Assembly (NCBI GenBank): GCA_016218805.1 | Contig: JACRCW010000026.1 | Coordinates: forward strand, 1-64,000 | Length of the DNA: 64,000 bases | From: Deltaproteobacteria bacterium | GTDB taxonomy: Bacteria > Myxococcota > JACRCW01 | Direction: 5' to 3' | Part shown: positions 1 to 9,016 of the stretch, piece by piece | How positions within the stretch are numbered: position 1 is the stretch's first letter | Layout of the letters: every line of letters begins with the position of its first letter | Translations under genes and position numbers: made by a program | The notes under the pieces: generated by a model | What the model saw: the letters and a program-made list of their open reading frames with translations, nothing else | Databases searched by the model: none | What the model was told of the DNA's origin: nothing

Positions 1-476
1 GCCGGGGCCGGTGGCGCAGCGCGAACCGCCGCCGGTGGCGGAGCAGCGGGTGCGGCCACGGCGGCGGGTGGCGGCGCGGCGGGGCGCGCGGTGACGGCGG
101 GCGCCGGACGCGCCTGCTGCGCGCGCAGCGCGGTCAGCTCGGCCAGGCGCTCGCGCGCCAGCTGGTCGTCGGGACGGCCGGCCACCAAGCGGTGGTAGGT
201 CGCAATCGCCTCGTCCAGCCGGCCCGCGTTGACCGCGGCCTCGGCCTGCGCCTGCTCGCTCTGCGGCGGCACCGAGCGCGGGTACGCCGCCCCGCGTTCC
301 TGCGGGTGCATGAGTTCGTCCACGCGCTGGATCCGCGCCTTGAGCGGCGCGTGGTACTGCGGCGGCGCCTCGGCAAGCAGCGCCACGTAGGCCGCCCGCG
401 CAGCGGGGAGGTCACCGCGGCGCAGCAGCTTGTCGGACTCCTCCACCTTGGTCACCAGCAACCGGGGGTCCATCAT
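1..476 (-). CDS. TPR-like protein, C-terminus cut by window edge
   Basis: The gene runs off the left edge, so only the first ~158 residues are visible. They contain helical TPR-like units (GDLPAARAAYVALL and GRLDEAIATYHRLV) followed by an Ala/Pro/Val-rich, probably disordered stretch that continues to the edge. I place the start at the ATG at 476 because GAGG lies 7 nt upstream; ATGs at 482 and 473 are in the same frame. It lies about 90 bp downstream of atpC on the same strand and could be read from the atp operon. No catalytic motif is visible and the function is unknown. Confidence 0.65.
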   Translation of the reverse strand, partial: MMDPRLLVTKVEESDKLLRRGDLPAARAAYVALLAEAPPQYHAPLKARIQRVDELMHPQERGAAYPRSVPPQSEQAQAEAAVNAGRLDEAIATYHRLVAGRPDDQLARERLAELTALRAQQARPAPAVTARPAAPPPAAVAAPAAPPPAAVRAAPPAP

Positions 477-566
477 GGGCATGCCTCGTGGATCGAACGC
501 GACCCGGGGCCCACTCTAGGTGACCGCGGCGGCGGGGTGAACTTTCCGGGTAACGCGTGTCCGTCC

Positions 567-974
567 TCAGCGCCCGCCGCCCAGGCTGATCCGTGCGGTG
601 GCGCGTTCCACCTCGGCGCGCAGGCGCGGGAACTCCTCGTCATGCGGCCCCTTGCCCTTCAGCTTCTCCTCCAGCTGGCGCAGGTCCTCCTTGGCCGCCT
701 GCACGTCCACTTCGCTGGCCAGGTCCGCCACCTCAGCCAGGACGGTGACCTTGTTGTCCACCACCTCGCAGTAGCCGCGGCTGACCACCAGGGCTTCCAC
801 GCCGTCCCCGGTGCGGAACCCCAGGATGCCCGTGCCCAGCAGCGTCATGAAGTTCACGTGCCCTGGCAACACGCCAAACTCCCCCATCACGCCGGGGGCC
901 ACCACGGAGGCCACCTTGCGGTTCAACAGGCGCCGGTCCGGCGTCACCACTTCCAGCAAGAGCTCATCGGCCAC
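567..974 (-). CDS. atpC: ATP synthase F1 subunit epsilon
   Basis: This encodes the epsilon subunit of the F1 central stalk, which binds gamma and can inhibit ATP hydrolysis. The 135-residue product has the usual family length. The N-terminal beta-sandwich carries the family hallmark GEFGVLPGHVNFMTLL, and the C-terminus is a charged helical hairpin (AKEDLRQLEEKLKGKG). I use the GTG at 974 because GGAGGG lies 7 nt upstream and the protein then starts ADELLLEVVTPDRR, as in homologues; the longer frame to an ATG at 1034 adds Arg-rich residues unlike the family. The start overlaps the preceding small gene by 11 nt, which suggests translational coupling. It is the last subunit gene of the cluster. 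Confidence 0.93.
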   Translation of the reverse strand: MADELLLEVVTPDRRLLNRKVASVVAPGVMGEFGVLPGHVNFMTLLGTGILGFRTGDGVEALVVSRGYCEVVDNKVTVLAEVADLASEVDVQAAKEDLRQLEEKLKGKGPHDEEFPRLRAEVERATARISLGGGR

Positions 975-1230
975 GAGAACGCCCTCCAGTCTTGCGCGCC
1001 GGCGTGCGCGCCACCGCATCCCCGCCGTCCACACACCGGTGCACGTCGGGGTGACCCGGGTCCCGCATGCCCAGTTCGCCCAGGATGCGCATCTGGTCCT
1101 GCCGCACCAGCGTCAGGACCTCCATGGCCCGCCCCATCACCTCCACCAGCGAGGACACGGTGCTGCGCAGCGCCTCCACGTCATCCACGGAGCGCGAAAC
1201 ACGGGGCTTGCGGGCAGCAGCGCGGGCCAT
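964..1230 (-). CDS. small uncharacterised protein between atpD and atpC
   Basis: An 88-residue gene lies 7 nt after atpD and overlaps atpC by 11 nt, so it is read within the atp operon. GAGGTG lies just upstream of the ATG at 1230. Third codon positions are nearly all G or C, as in the flanking atp genes, which supports real coding. The product is basic at both ends, with a predicted amphipathic helix in the middle (VEALRSTVSSLVEVMGRAM, then LTLVRQDQMRILGELG) that could form a coiled coil. There is no signal peptide or membrane segment. I do not recognise the family. A role in ATP synthase assembly or regulation is only a guess from position. Confidence 0.7.
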   Translation of the reverse strand: MARAAARKPRVSRSVDDVEALRSTVSSLVEVMGRAMEVLTLVRQDQMRILGELGMRDPGHPDVHRCVDGGDAVARTPARKTGGRSRGR

Positions 1231-1237
1231 GGTCACC

Positions 1238-2689
<1,452 letters not shown>

Positions 2690-2935
2690 TCAGTTCACGG
2701 GATGCAGGTTGAAGAGGTTGGCAAAGGTGGTGGCCGGAGCGCCGCGCGGCACCACGCCCAGCGCCACCACCGCGTGCGGCGGCATGGGCAGCGGGTGCGG
2801 CCGCGCCAGGCGGTCCTCCAGCGGGATGAGCCCGCGCGGGTGGAAGTCCTGCGGCCAGCGGGCGGTGTTGCCCACCACCGCGGGGCGGGTGCGCACCGCG
2901 TAGTGTCCCAGGCGTCCCGGCATCAGCGGCGTCAT
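2690..2935 (-). CDS. small uncharacterised protein between atpG and atpD
   Basis: An 81-residue gene whose ATG overlaps the atpG stop codon (ATGA arrangement) and which ends 9 nt before atpD, so it is almost certainly translated from the atp mRNA. Third codon positions are nearly all G or C, as expected for a real gene here. The product is Pro/Arg/His-rich, starts MTPLMPGRLGHYAVR and ends ATTFANLFNLHPVN, and has no signal peptide, membrane helix or known motif. I do not recognise it. It is one of two extra genes inside the F1 cluster. It could be an accessory factor, or an unrelated gene captured by the operon. Confidence 0.7.
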   Translation of the reverse strand: MTPLMPGRLGHYAVRTRPAVVGNTARWPQDFHPRGLIPLEDRLARPHPLPMPPHAVVALGVVPRGAPATTFANLFNLHPVN

Positions 2936-3858
2936 TTGAGCGCCTCCGCTCCGCCGATGATTTCCATGAGTTCCTTGGTGATGTACGCCTGCCGTGCGCG
3001 GTTGTACTTGAGGGTGAGGGCCGCCACCATTTCACCGGCATTCCGCGTGGCGTTGTCCATCGCGCTCATGCGGGCACCGTGCTCAGAGGCCACGGACTCC
3101 AGCAGCGCGCGCCACAGCTGCGTGGTGAAGTGCCGCGCCACCAGCTCCTCCAGGATGCCTTCCTTGCCCGGCTCGTAGCGGTAGTCCACGGCGTCCACCG
3201 CCGCGCCCTTGCCGTGCTCGGCCTGTTCGCCGCGCGCCTCCACCCCCGCCGTGAGCACCGGCCGCCCCGCGGGAACCACCGGCAGGAACTGCTCCACAAT
3301 GACCTTCTGGCTGATGGCGCTCTTGAACTCGTTGTAGATGATGAAGCACGCGTCCAGGTTGCCGTCCTCGTATTCCTTGAGAATGGACGCGGCAATCTCC
3401 TTGCAGCGTGCAAACGTGAGGCTTTCAAACACCCCCACGTGCTCCTGCGCCTTGTGCCCGGAGCGGCGGAACGCATCCCGCGCCTTGCGGCCAATCACAG
3501 CCAGGCGGATCTCCGGGTGGCGTTCCTTCTCCTCCCACAGGAAGCGCTCCGCGCGGCGGATGATGTTGCTGTTGAACGCGCCGGCCATGCCGCGGTCAGA
3601 GGTGATCACCACCAGCAGCACCTTGCGGGGGCTGGGGTGGTGGCGCAGGAGCGGGAACTTCTCCAGGTCATCCGGGCCCAGGCGCGCGGCCACGTGCCCC
3701 ACCACGTGCACCAGCTTGTCCGCGTAGGGACGCGCCGCCATCAGCGCCTCCTGTGACCGGCGCAGTTTGCTGGCGGCCACCATCTTCATGGCCTTGGTGA
3801 TCTTCTGCGTGTTCTTCACGCTCTTGATGCGCTTCCGTATGTCACGCAGCGACGGCAT
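2932..3858 (-). CDS. atpG: ATP synthase F1 subunit gamma
   Basis: This encodes the gamma subunit, the rotating central shaft of F1. The 308-residue product is slightly longer than the ~287 residues of E. coli; the extra length lies in the middle, around a Gly/Ala/Glu-rich loop (EARGEQAEHGKGA). Both family-defining ends are present: the N-terminal helix with RIKSVKNTQKITKAMKMVAA and the C-terminal helix with SAMDNATRNAGEM and RQAYITKELMEIIGGAEAL. It starts 24 nt after atpA and its stop overlaps the next small gene. Confidence 0.97.
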   Translation of the reverse strand: MPSLRDIRKRIKSVKNTQKITKAMKMVAASKLRRSQEALMAARPYADKLVHVVGHVAARLGPDDLEKFPLLRHHPSPRKVLLVVITSDRGMAGAFNSNIIRRAERFLWEEKERHPEIRLAVIGRKARDAFRRSGHKAQEHVGVFESLTFARCKEIAASILKEYEDGNLDACFIIYNEFKSAISQKVIVEQFLPVVPAGRPVLTAGVEARGEQAEHGKGAAVDAVDYRYEPGKEGILEELVARHFTTQLWRALLESVASEHGARMSAMDNATRNAGEMVAALTLKYNRARQAYITKELMEIIGGAEALK

Positions 3859-3882
3859 GGCGTCTCCGGGCCCTGTCCTGAG

Positions 3883-5430
3883 TCACTTGCCCGCGGTGGG
3901 CTTGAAGATGGCCTTGAACTCCGTGAGCGCCTTGTCCATCCGCTCGCGGTACGGGTCAATCTTGCTCTTGGGGTTGTCGCGGATGTCCTTGAGCAGGTCA
4001 GCGTGCTTGTCCGTCAGGAAGTCCGCCAGCTCCGTCATGTAGCGAGGCACGTCGGACACCGGGTACGCGCGAATCCACGTCTCGCGGCTGCCCTTCTGGA
4101 TGCCCTGGGTGGCGGCGTAGATCTGCGCCACCTGCAACTCCACCTTCATGGGCTGGTATTGCGGCTGCTTGAGCAGTTCCACCAGGCGCTCGCCGCGGGC
4201 CAGCGTGTCCTGCGTGGCCTTGTCCAAGTCACTGCCAAACTGCGCAAATGCGGCCAATTCCCGGTATTGCGCCAATTCCAGCTTGAGCGAGCCGGCCAAC
4301 TGCTTCATGGCCGCCACCTGCGCGGCGCCGCCCACGCGGGACACGCTGATGCCCACGTTGAGCGCGGGCCGCACGCCAGAGAAGAACAGGTCCGTCTCCA
4401 GGAAGATCTGGCCGTCCGTGATGGAGATGACGTTGGTGGGGATGTACGCGGACACGTCACCGGCCTGCGTCTCAATGACGGGCAGCGCCGTGAGCGAACC
4501 CGCGCCCTCCGCATCGGACAGCTTGGCGGCGCGCTCCAGCAGGCGGCTGTGGAGGTAGAACACGTCGCCCGGATAGGCTTCGCGGCCCGGCGGGCGGCGC
4601 AGCAGCAGGGACAGCTGGCGGTAGGCCACCGCCTGCTTGGACAGGTCGTCGTAGATGATGAGGGCGTGCTGCTTGTTGTCGCGGAACCACTCGCCAATGG
4701 TGCAGCCGGAGTACGGCGCAAAGAACTGCATGGGCGCGGGGTCGGACGCGTTGGCCGCCACCACCACCGTGTATTCCATGGCGCCAAACTTCTCCAGCTT
4801 GTCCACCACGTTGGCCACCGTGGACTGCTTCTGGCCCACGGCGACGTAGATGCACTTCACGCCCAGGCCCTTCTGGTTGATGATGGTATCCACGGCAATG
4901 GCGGTCTTGCCGGTCTGCCGGTCGCCAATGATGAGTTCGCGCTGGCCGCGGCCAATGGGAATGAGCGCGTCAATGGCCTTGATGCCGGTCTGCAGCGGCT
5001 CATGCACGCCCTTGCGCTTGATGATGCCGGGCGCCTTGAGCTCAATGCGGCGGCGCTCCTTGGTGTTGATGGGGCCCTTGCCGTCCAGCGGCACGCCCAG
5101 CGCGTCCACCACGCGGCCCAGCATCTCCGGGCCCACCGGCATGTCCGCAATGCGGTTGGTGCGGCGCGCCGTGTCACCCTCCTTGATGGACAGACCGCTG
5201 GCCATGATGGCCACGCCCACGTTGTCCTCTTCCAGGTTCAGCGCAATGCCCTGCACGCCGCCATCAAAGTCCACCAGCTCGCCGGCCTGCACCTTCTCCA
5301 GCCCGTAAACGCGCGCAATGCCGTCGCCCACGCTGAGCACGCTGCCCGTCTCGGCGACCTCGGTCTTGCGGTCGTAGTCTTCGATCTGCTTGCGGATGAT
5401 CCGGCTGATCTCTTCGGCGCGCAGTTCCAC
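3883..5430 (-). CDS. atpA: ATP synthase F1 subunit alpha
   Basis: This encodes the alpha subunit of F1, which forms the hexamer with beta and supplies the arginine finger to the catalytic site. The 515-residue length is typical. Walker A GDRQTGKT is at residues 169-176, and the conserved [10 protein letters not shown] with the arginine finger is near 373-382. The N-terminus [20 protein letters not shown] matches the usual alpha start that contacts delta. A 61-nt gap separates it from atpH; that gap has an AT-rich patch (tgaattcaggtgaaatcaaataaa) with no clear hairpin. Confidence 0.98.
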   Translation of the reverse strand: MELRAEEISRIIRKQIEDYDRKTEVAETGSVLSVGDGIARVYGLEKVQAGELVDFDGGVQGIALNLEEDNVGVAIMASGLSIKEGDTARRTNRIADMPVGPEMLGRVVDALGVPLDGKGPINTKERRRIELKAPGIIKRKGVHEPLQTGIKAIDALIPIGRGQRELIIGDRQTGKTAIAVDTIINQKGLGVKCIYVAVGQKQSTVANVVDKLEKFGAMEYTVVVAANASDPAPMQFFAPYSGCTIGEWFRDNKQHALIIYDDLSKQAVAYRQLSLLLRRPPGREAYPGDVFYLHSRLLERAAKLSDAEGAGSLTALPVIETQAGDVSAYIPTNVISITDGQIFLETDLFFSGVRPALNVGISVSRVGGAAQVAAMKQLAGSLKLELAQYRELAAFAQFGSDLDKATQDTLARGERLVELLKQPQYQPMKVELQVAQIYAATQGIQKGSRETWIRAYPVSDVPRYMTELADFLTDKHADLLKDIRDNPKSKIDPYRERMDKALTEFKAIFKPTAGK

Positions 5431-5491
5431 GTTGTCCCTCGCTGTCTTCAGTTGAATTCAGGTGAAATCAAATAAACCAGGTGAAATAAGG

Positions 5492-6070
5492 TCAGGAGCC
5501 GTGGCTCAGCTGCCCGCCAATGCGGCGCAGGTGATTCTTCAGCGTCCCGTCAAACACCACGCCGCCCAGGCGCGCCTTCACGCCCGCCAGCAGCCCCGGG
5601 TCCACGCGCGTGGACACCACCACCTCGCGGCCCAGCGCGCGTTTCTCCGCCTGCGCGGTCAGCGCCTTCTGGATGGTCTCAATCTCCGCCTTCTCCAGCG
5701 GCTTGGCGCTCCACACGTCCGCGCGCACGCGGCCCACCAGGCGGTCCGCCTCCTTGCGGAACATCTCGCACAGCATGGGCAGGTACGGGACGCGGTCCTT
5801 TTCCACCAGCAGCATCACCACCGCGCGCGTCACCTCGTGCGTGGCGCGCCCCGCCACCTTGGCGTCCAGCAATGCGTTGAGCACCCCGCGCCGCTGCTCC
5901 ACGTGGAAGGCCGGGGACAGCAGCGCGTGCCTAAGCTCCGGGTGGGACTCCATGTGCTCGGCCAGGGCCTCCAGGTCCGCGCCCACCTCGTCCAGCGCCT
6001 TTCTGTCCTGCGCCAGCGCAATGACCGCGCGCGCCCACCGCCGTGCAATGGGCTTCTCAAGCAGCGCCAT
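5492..6070 (-). CDS. atpH: ATP synthase F1 subunit delta
   Basis: This encodes the delta subunit (OSCP equivalent), which joins the top of F1 to the peripheral stalk. I start at the ATG at 6070, giving 192 residues beginning MALLEKPIARRWARAVIALA, the usual N-terminus for the family; an upstream in-frame ATG would add 10 residues overlapping atpF. GGGG lies 7 nt upstream. The C-terminal signature VDPGLLAGVKARLGGVVFDG, followed by a short basic tail, is clear. The gene starts 1 nt after the atpF stop. Confidence 0.95.
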   Translation of the reverse strand: MALLEKPIARRWARAVIALAQDRKALDEVGADLEALAEHMESHPELRHALLSPAFHVEQRRGVLNALLDAKVAGRATHEVTRAVVMLLVEKDRVPYLPMLCEMFRKEADRLVGRVRADVWSAKPLEKAEIETIQKALTAQAEKRALGREVVVSTRVDPGLLAGVKARLGGVVFDGTLKNHLRRIGGQLSHGS

Positions 6071-6071
6071 C

Positions 6072-6665
6072 TCAGTTCCCCAGCTCGCGCACAAACTCAT
6101 CGCGCAGTTTCTTGTGGTCGTCCGCGTTCAGCTTCTGCCCCACGATCTTCTCCGCCAGCTCCAGCGCCAGCCGCGCGGCTTCCTGCTGCAGCGCCTGGCG
6201 CGCGCGGGTCTCCTCACCGGCGATGGTCATCTGCGTGTCCCTGGCAATGCGCTCGGCCGTGCGCCGGCCCGCCTCCGTCAGCCGCTCACGCGCGGCCTCG
6301 CCGCCCGCCTTCAGCTCCGCGCGCAGCGTGGCAATCTCGCCGTCCAACCGCTGCACGCGCTCGTCAAACTCGCGCGCCTTCTTCTCCGCCTCCGCCTTGG
6401 CCGCCGCGGCCTCCTCAATGGCCTTCTTCACCAGGTTGTGGCGCTGCACCAGCGTGTCGCGCAGCGGGCGGCCGGCAAACCGCACCAGCAGCACCAGGAA
6501 CAGCGCAAAGTCAAAGATCAGCCAGCCCACCGGCGGGGCGTGCATGTCCCACTTCCAGAACTCCACGTGGGGCGCGGCGTGTCCGCCTTCGCCGCCGGAG
6601 GCCAGTGCGGCCAGCGGGGCCAACGTGATGGCCATCAGCGCAGCACGCCCAAGCAGCGTTCTCAT
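6072..6665 (-). CDS. atpF: ATP synthase Fo subunit b
   Basis: This encodes a b subunit of the peripheral stalk that holds F1 to the membrane a subunit. The 197-residue product has a single membrane helix at about 46-62 (VGWLIFDFALFLVLLVRF) followed by a long charged coiled coil to the C-terminus. It carries an N-terminal segment (residues 1-23, MRTLLGRAALMAITLAPLAA and on) that looks like a cleavable signal peptide ahead of the true anchor. Such extended b subunits are known in Deltaproteobacteria. It overlaps the b' gene by 4 nt and abuts atpH. Confidence 0.93.
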   Translation of the reverse strand: MRTLLGRAALMAITLAPLAALASGGEGGHAAPHVEFWKWDMHAPPVGWLIFDFALFLVLLVRFAGRPLRDTLVQRHNLVKKAIEEAAAAKAEAEKKAREFDERVQRLDGEIATLRAELKAGGEAARERLTEAGRRTAERIARDTQMTIAGEETRARQALQQEAARLALELAEKIVGQKLNADDHKKLRDEFVRELGN

Positions 6666-7084
6666 GCGTTCCTCCCCAGCGCCTTGGCCGCAATGGACTC
6701 CGCCAGCGCCTGCGCCTGGCTCCCCAGCTCCGTGCGGGCCTTCTCGGTGGCCGCCTGGATGGCCGTGCGCGCTTCCGCCACCTTGCGCGCGCTCTCCTCC
6801 TTGGCCTTGTGCACCAGCTCGGCCTCGGCCTTCTCGCCGTCGGTCTTGAGCTTTGCCATCTCGTCCTGGCCCGCGGCCCGTGCGTCCGCCAGCTTCTTCT
6901 CAATGACCCCGGCGCTGCTGCCGGAGGCCTGCGCCAGCCGCGCGGCCTCCGCCTGGGCGCCTTCAATGCGCTTGTGGCGCTCATCCAGCGTGGCCAGGAT
7001 GGGCCCAAACGCCACGTTGGAAACCAGCAAGACGGTGAACAGGAACGCGACCAGTTGGATCACGAAGGTGACGTTGAGTTCCAT
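6662..7084 (-). CDS. atpF2: ATP synthase Fo subunit b' (second b-type subunit)
   Basis: This is a second, shorter b-type stalk subunit of 140 residues. It has an N-terminal membrane helix at about 5-24 (VTFVIQLVAFLFTVLLVSNV), the conserved AFGPILATLDERHKRIEGA that follows it in b' proteins, and an Ala/Glu/Lys-rich coiled coil. It is the first gene of the operon, with AAGGA just upstream of the ATG, and its end overlaps atpF (ATGA). Paired b and b' subunits are known in cyanobacteria, alphaproteobacteria and deltaproteobacteria, where they form a heterodimeric stalk. The a and c subunit genes (atpB, atpE) are not in this window, consistent with the split atp loci of many Deltaproteobacteria. 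Confidence 0.93.
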   Translation of the reverse strand: MELNVTFVIQLVAFLFTVLLVSNVAFGPILATLDERHKRIEGAQAEAARLAQASGSSAGVIEKKLADARAAGQDEMAKLKTDGEKAEAELVHKAKEESARKVAEARTAIQAATEKARTELGSQAQALAESIAAKALGRNA

Positions 7085-7166
7085 GGTCCTTCCACACCGC
7101 GCACTCAGGGGGTGCGATCACCCGTTTGACGACGAGAAAACGGCCTGCCCGATCGAGGGGCGCGGC

Positions 7167-7196
7167 TTGGTAACGGACAGAGGCGCGGTGCGTCAA
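7167..7196 (-). promoter_or_regulatory. possible promoter of the atp operon
   Basis: On the minus strand TTGACG (7196-7191) is followed after 18 nt by TACCAA (7172-7167). This fits a sigma-70-type promoter with a weak -10 box and would give a leader of about 75 nt before the b' start codon. It lies in the only sizeable gap upstream of the operon. The -10 match is poor, so this is tentative. Confidence 0.3.
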
Positions 7197-7268
7197 GCAC
7201 GCGCACCGCCCGCTGGCCGTAACCGAAGCATGGGCGCGGCAGCTTGCCACGCGCGGTGAGCGCCGTGG

Positions 7269-7454
7269 TCAGCGCTGGGTGGACTTCTTGCCCGCGGTGA
7301 CCGTTTCAAACTGCGGCTCACCGCTGTTCCCCAGGCGGCGCGCCGTGGGGGACGGACCCGCAGCTGTCCACACGCGCGGGCCGCACAGCCGGCAGAACGG
7401 GACGCCTTCCACCACCACGTGCTCTTCCTGGCTTCCACACTGGGGGCAGTTCAT
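7269..7454 (-). CDS. small zinc-ribbon protein
   Basis: The 61-residue product begins MNCPQCGSQEEHVVVEGVPF and has two CxxC knuckles (CPQC near residue 3 and CRLC near 22), the pattern of a short zinc ribbon. The rest is Thr/Ser/Lys-rich and probably disordered. I use the ATG at 7454, which has GGAGG 5 nt upstream; a longer frame to 7487 adds residues without a ribosome site. It lies upstream of the atp operon on the same strand, separated by about 180 bp. Its role is unknown; such ribbons usually bind nucleic acid or stabilise small proteins. Confidence 0.65.
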   Translation of the reverse strand: MNCPQCGSQEEHVVVEGVPFCRLCGPRVWTAAGPSPTARRLGNSGEPQFETVTAGKKSTQR

Positions 7455-7575
7455 GGCGGCCTCCGGGCTGCGTTCTGCGCAAGCCACGTTAGCGCGCCGA
7501 CGGGGAAGCGCCAGGGGAGCGCGTCTCCGGGCGGGTCCAACCGCCCCGCATTCCGCGGCGGTTCTCGGGTGGGGC

Positions 7576-8088
7576 CTACGGGTTGAGCTTGAACGGGATG
7601 GAGCGCGGGCGGTCGCAGGCCTTCTCGGAGCACACCTGATAGTGCAGGCGTCCCTCCACGGGGGGCCGCGCCGGTCCGGCGGCGGCCAGCACCGCGCGCA
7701 CCTCCGCGTCCCCGGTGATCACAAACGAGCTCCCCAGCTCCCCCAGGTCCTTCTTCTGCGCGGGGGGCATCTGCACTTCCTTGACGTTCCACGCGTTGCC
7801 GGTGACCTCCAGCATCAGCGGCTTTCCGGTGGTCTCGCCGGCGCCGTAGGCGTGGAAGCCCGGCTCCAGGTGCACCTTGGCCACCACGGCGCTGGCGGCG
7901 GCGTCAAAGGCCATGCTGATGCGGATGGCGTCTTCAAACGGTGTCTTTCCGGCGGTGGGTGCGCCGGCCTGTGGCTTGCCTCCCATGAGGCTCTTGTCCG
8001 GGACGGGCGCGTCGGCGCGCGCGGGCGGGGGGGCGCTGGGGGGCTGGCAGGCGGCCAGCAGGAGGGAAAGCGCAAAGAAGGAACGCAT
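7576..8088 (-). CDS. lipoprotein with DsbD-alpha-like domain
   Basis: The 170-residue precursor has a signal peptide ending in a lipobox (LLLAAC), so it should be anchored to a membrane in the periplasm. After a Pro/Ala-rich linker comes a single beta-sandwich domain ending HYQVCSEKACDRPRSIPF. This resembles the N-terminal domain of DsbD-type reductases, which hand electrons between a membrane channel and periplasmic partners through a Cys pair. The two cysteines fit that role, but there is no DsbD membrane domain next door. It could instead be a structural look-alike with a simple disulfide. Confidence 0.7.
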   Translation of the reverse strand: MRSFFALSLLLAACQPPSAPPPARADAPVPDKSLMGGKPQAGAPTAGKTPFEDAIRISMAFDAAASAVVAKVHLEPGFHAYGAGETTGKPLMLEVTGNAWNVKEVQMPPAQKKDLGELGSSFVITGDAEVRAVLAAAGPARPPVEGRLHYQVCSEKACDRPRSIPFKLNP

Positions 8089-8176
8089 GGGCGGCCCCTG
8101 TAGTGGCCGGCGCCGCGCGCAGCAACGGCCGGTCCGGCGTCGACGCCACGCCCTGGGTTCGTGCTACACGCGGCCC

Positions 8177-8836
8177 ATGGCCAACTTGCGTTTCCTTCCG
8201 GTCACCGCGGTGCTCCTCCTCGCCGCGCTGCTTTCGTGCCGGACGCCTTCGCAGCGGGCGGCGCGTTTCGAATCGCTCGCCTGCGCCGCGGACCTGGGTG
8301 CTTGCGTGGAGCACCTGGTGGAGGCGCACGGCGGGGTGGACGCGCACCGCCGGTGGTCGACGGAGCGGGTGCATGTGCGGGACGCGTGGGATGTCGTGGT
8401 GCCGGCGTTCGCGGTGCCGCGTACGGCCCGCCCGGCGGCGGACGCGCTGGACGTCCCGCGTCACGGCGGCCCGCTCCCGGCGGGCCCGGACGGCGATGTG
8501 GCATTCCTGCTGGCGCTGCCGCACTCCATCGCCGCGGAGGGTGCGCGCGTGACGGGGGCGGAGGCGGGCTCATGGCACGGTGCGGCGGTGCTGTCGCTGC
8601 AGGTGCAGTGGGGGGACGGCCGCCGCGCGTCCGTGCACTTCCACCCGTCCACGTTCCAGATGCTCGGGGCCACGCTGCGGCAGGACAGCGGTGTGCGGTG
8701 GGCGGACGCGGTGGTGAAGCAGTGGAACACGGTGGGCGGGCTGCACCTGCCCACGCGGTACGAACTGGAACTGATGCCGTTGCACGCGCGTTACCGCGTG
8801 GTGGACGTGCTGGATGTGCAGTTGCGCCGTCAGTGA
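8177..8836 (+). CDS. putative lipoprotein, LolA-like or DUF-type beta domain
   Basis: The 219-residue product starts MANLRFLPVTAVLLLAALLS with a cysteine right after, a good lipoprotein signal. The mature part has LVEAHGGVDAHRRWSTERVH near its start, a pattern (AHGG..RW) seen in periplasmic proteins of unknown function with a LolA/LolB-like beta sheet. It ends in beta-rich sequence (LPTRYELELMPLHARYRVVD). No catalytic residues are evident. It is a single-gene unit divergent from the neighbouring DsbD-alpha-like lipoprotein, with 88 bp between them. Confidence 0.65.
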   Translation: MANLRFLPVTAVLLLAALLSCRTPSQRAARFESLACAADLGACVEHLVEAHGGVDAHRRWSTERVHVRDAWDVVVPAFAVPRTARPAADALDVPRHGGPLPAGPDGDVAFLLALPHSIAAEGARVTGAEAGSWHGAAVLSLQVQWGDGRRASVHFHPSTFQMLGATLRQDSGVRWADAVVKQWNTVGGLHLPTRYELELMPLHARYRVVDVLDVQLRRQ

Positions 8837-8881
8837 TGCCTGTTGGTCACCAACGGCGGCACACCATGGGGACGGCGGCAG

Positions 8882-8902
8882 GTGTCTCACCAAATGAGAC
8901 GC
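8882..8902. repeat. 21-bp palindrome, copy 1 (GTGTCTC-N7-GAGACGC)
   Basis: GTGTCTC, a 7-nt spacer (ACCAAAT) and GAGACGC form an inverted repeat with one mismatch, followed by CTTTTGG. It lies 45 bp after a plus-strand gene and before the end of a minus-strand gene, so it is between convergent genes. Two more copies with perfect arms are at 15205 and 15680. It could be a protein-binding site or a short terminator-like hairpin. Confidence 0.6.
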
Positions 8903-9016
8903 TTTTGGAGTAGAGCCTGGGGTTCCCAAGCCGGCCACGCCTTACCAAGCCCAACCCGGCCCAATACGCCCGGGCCTGACCCATTCTGGCGCCACACCGG
9001 CGGCATGACCGCGTGG

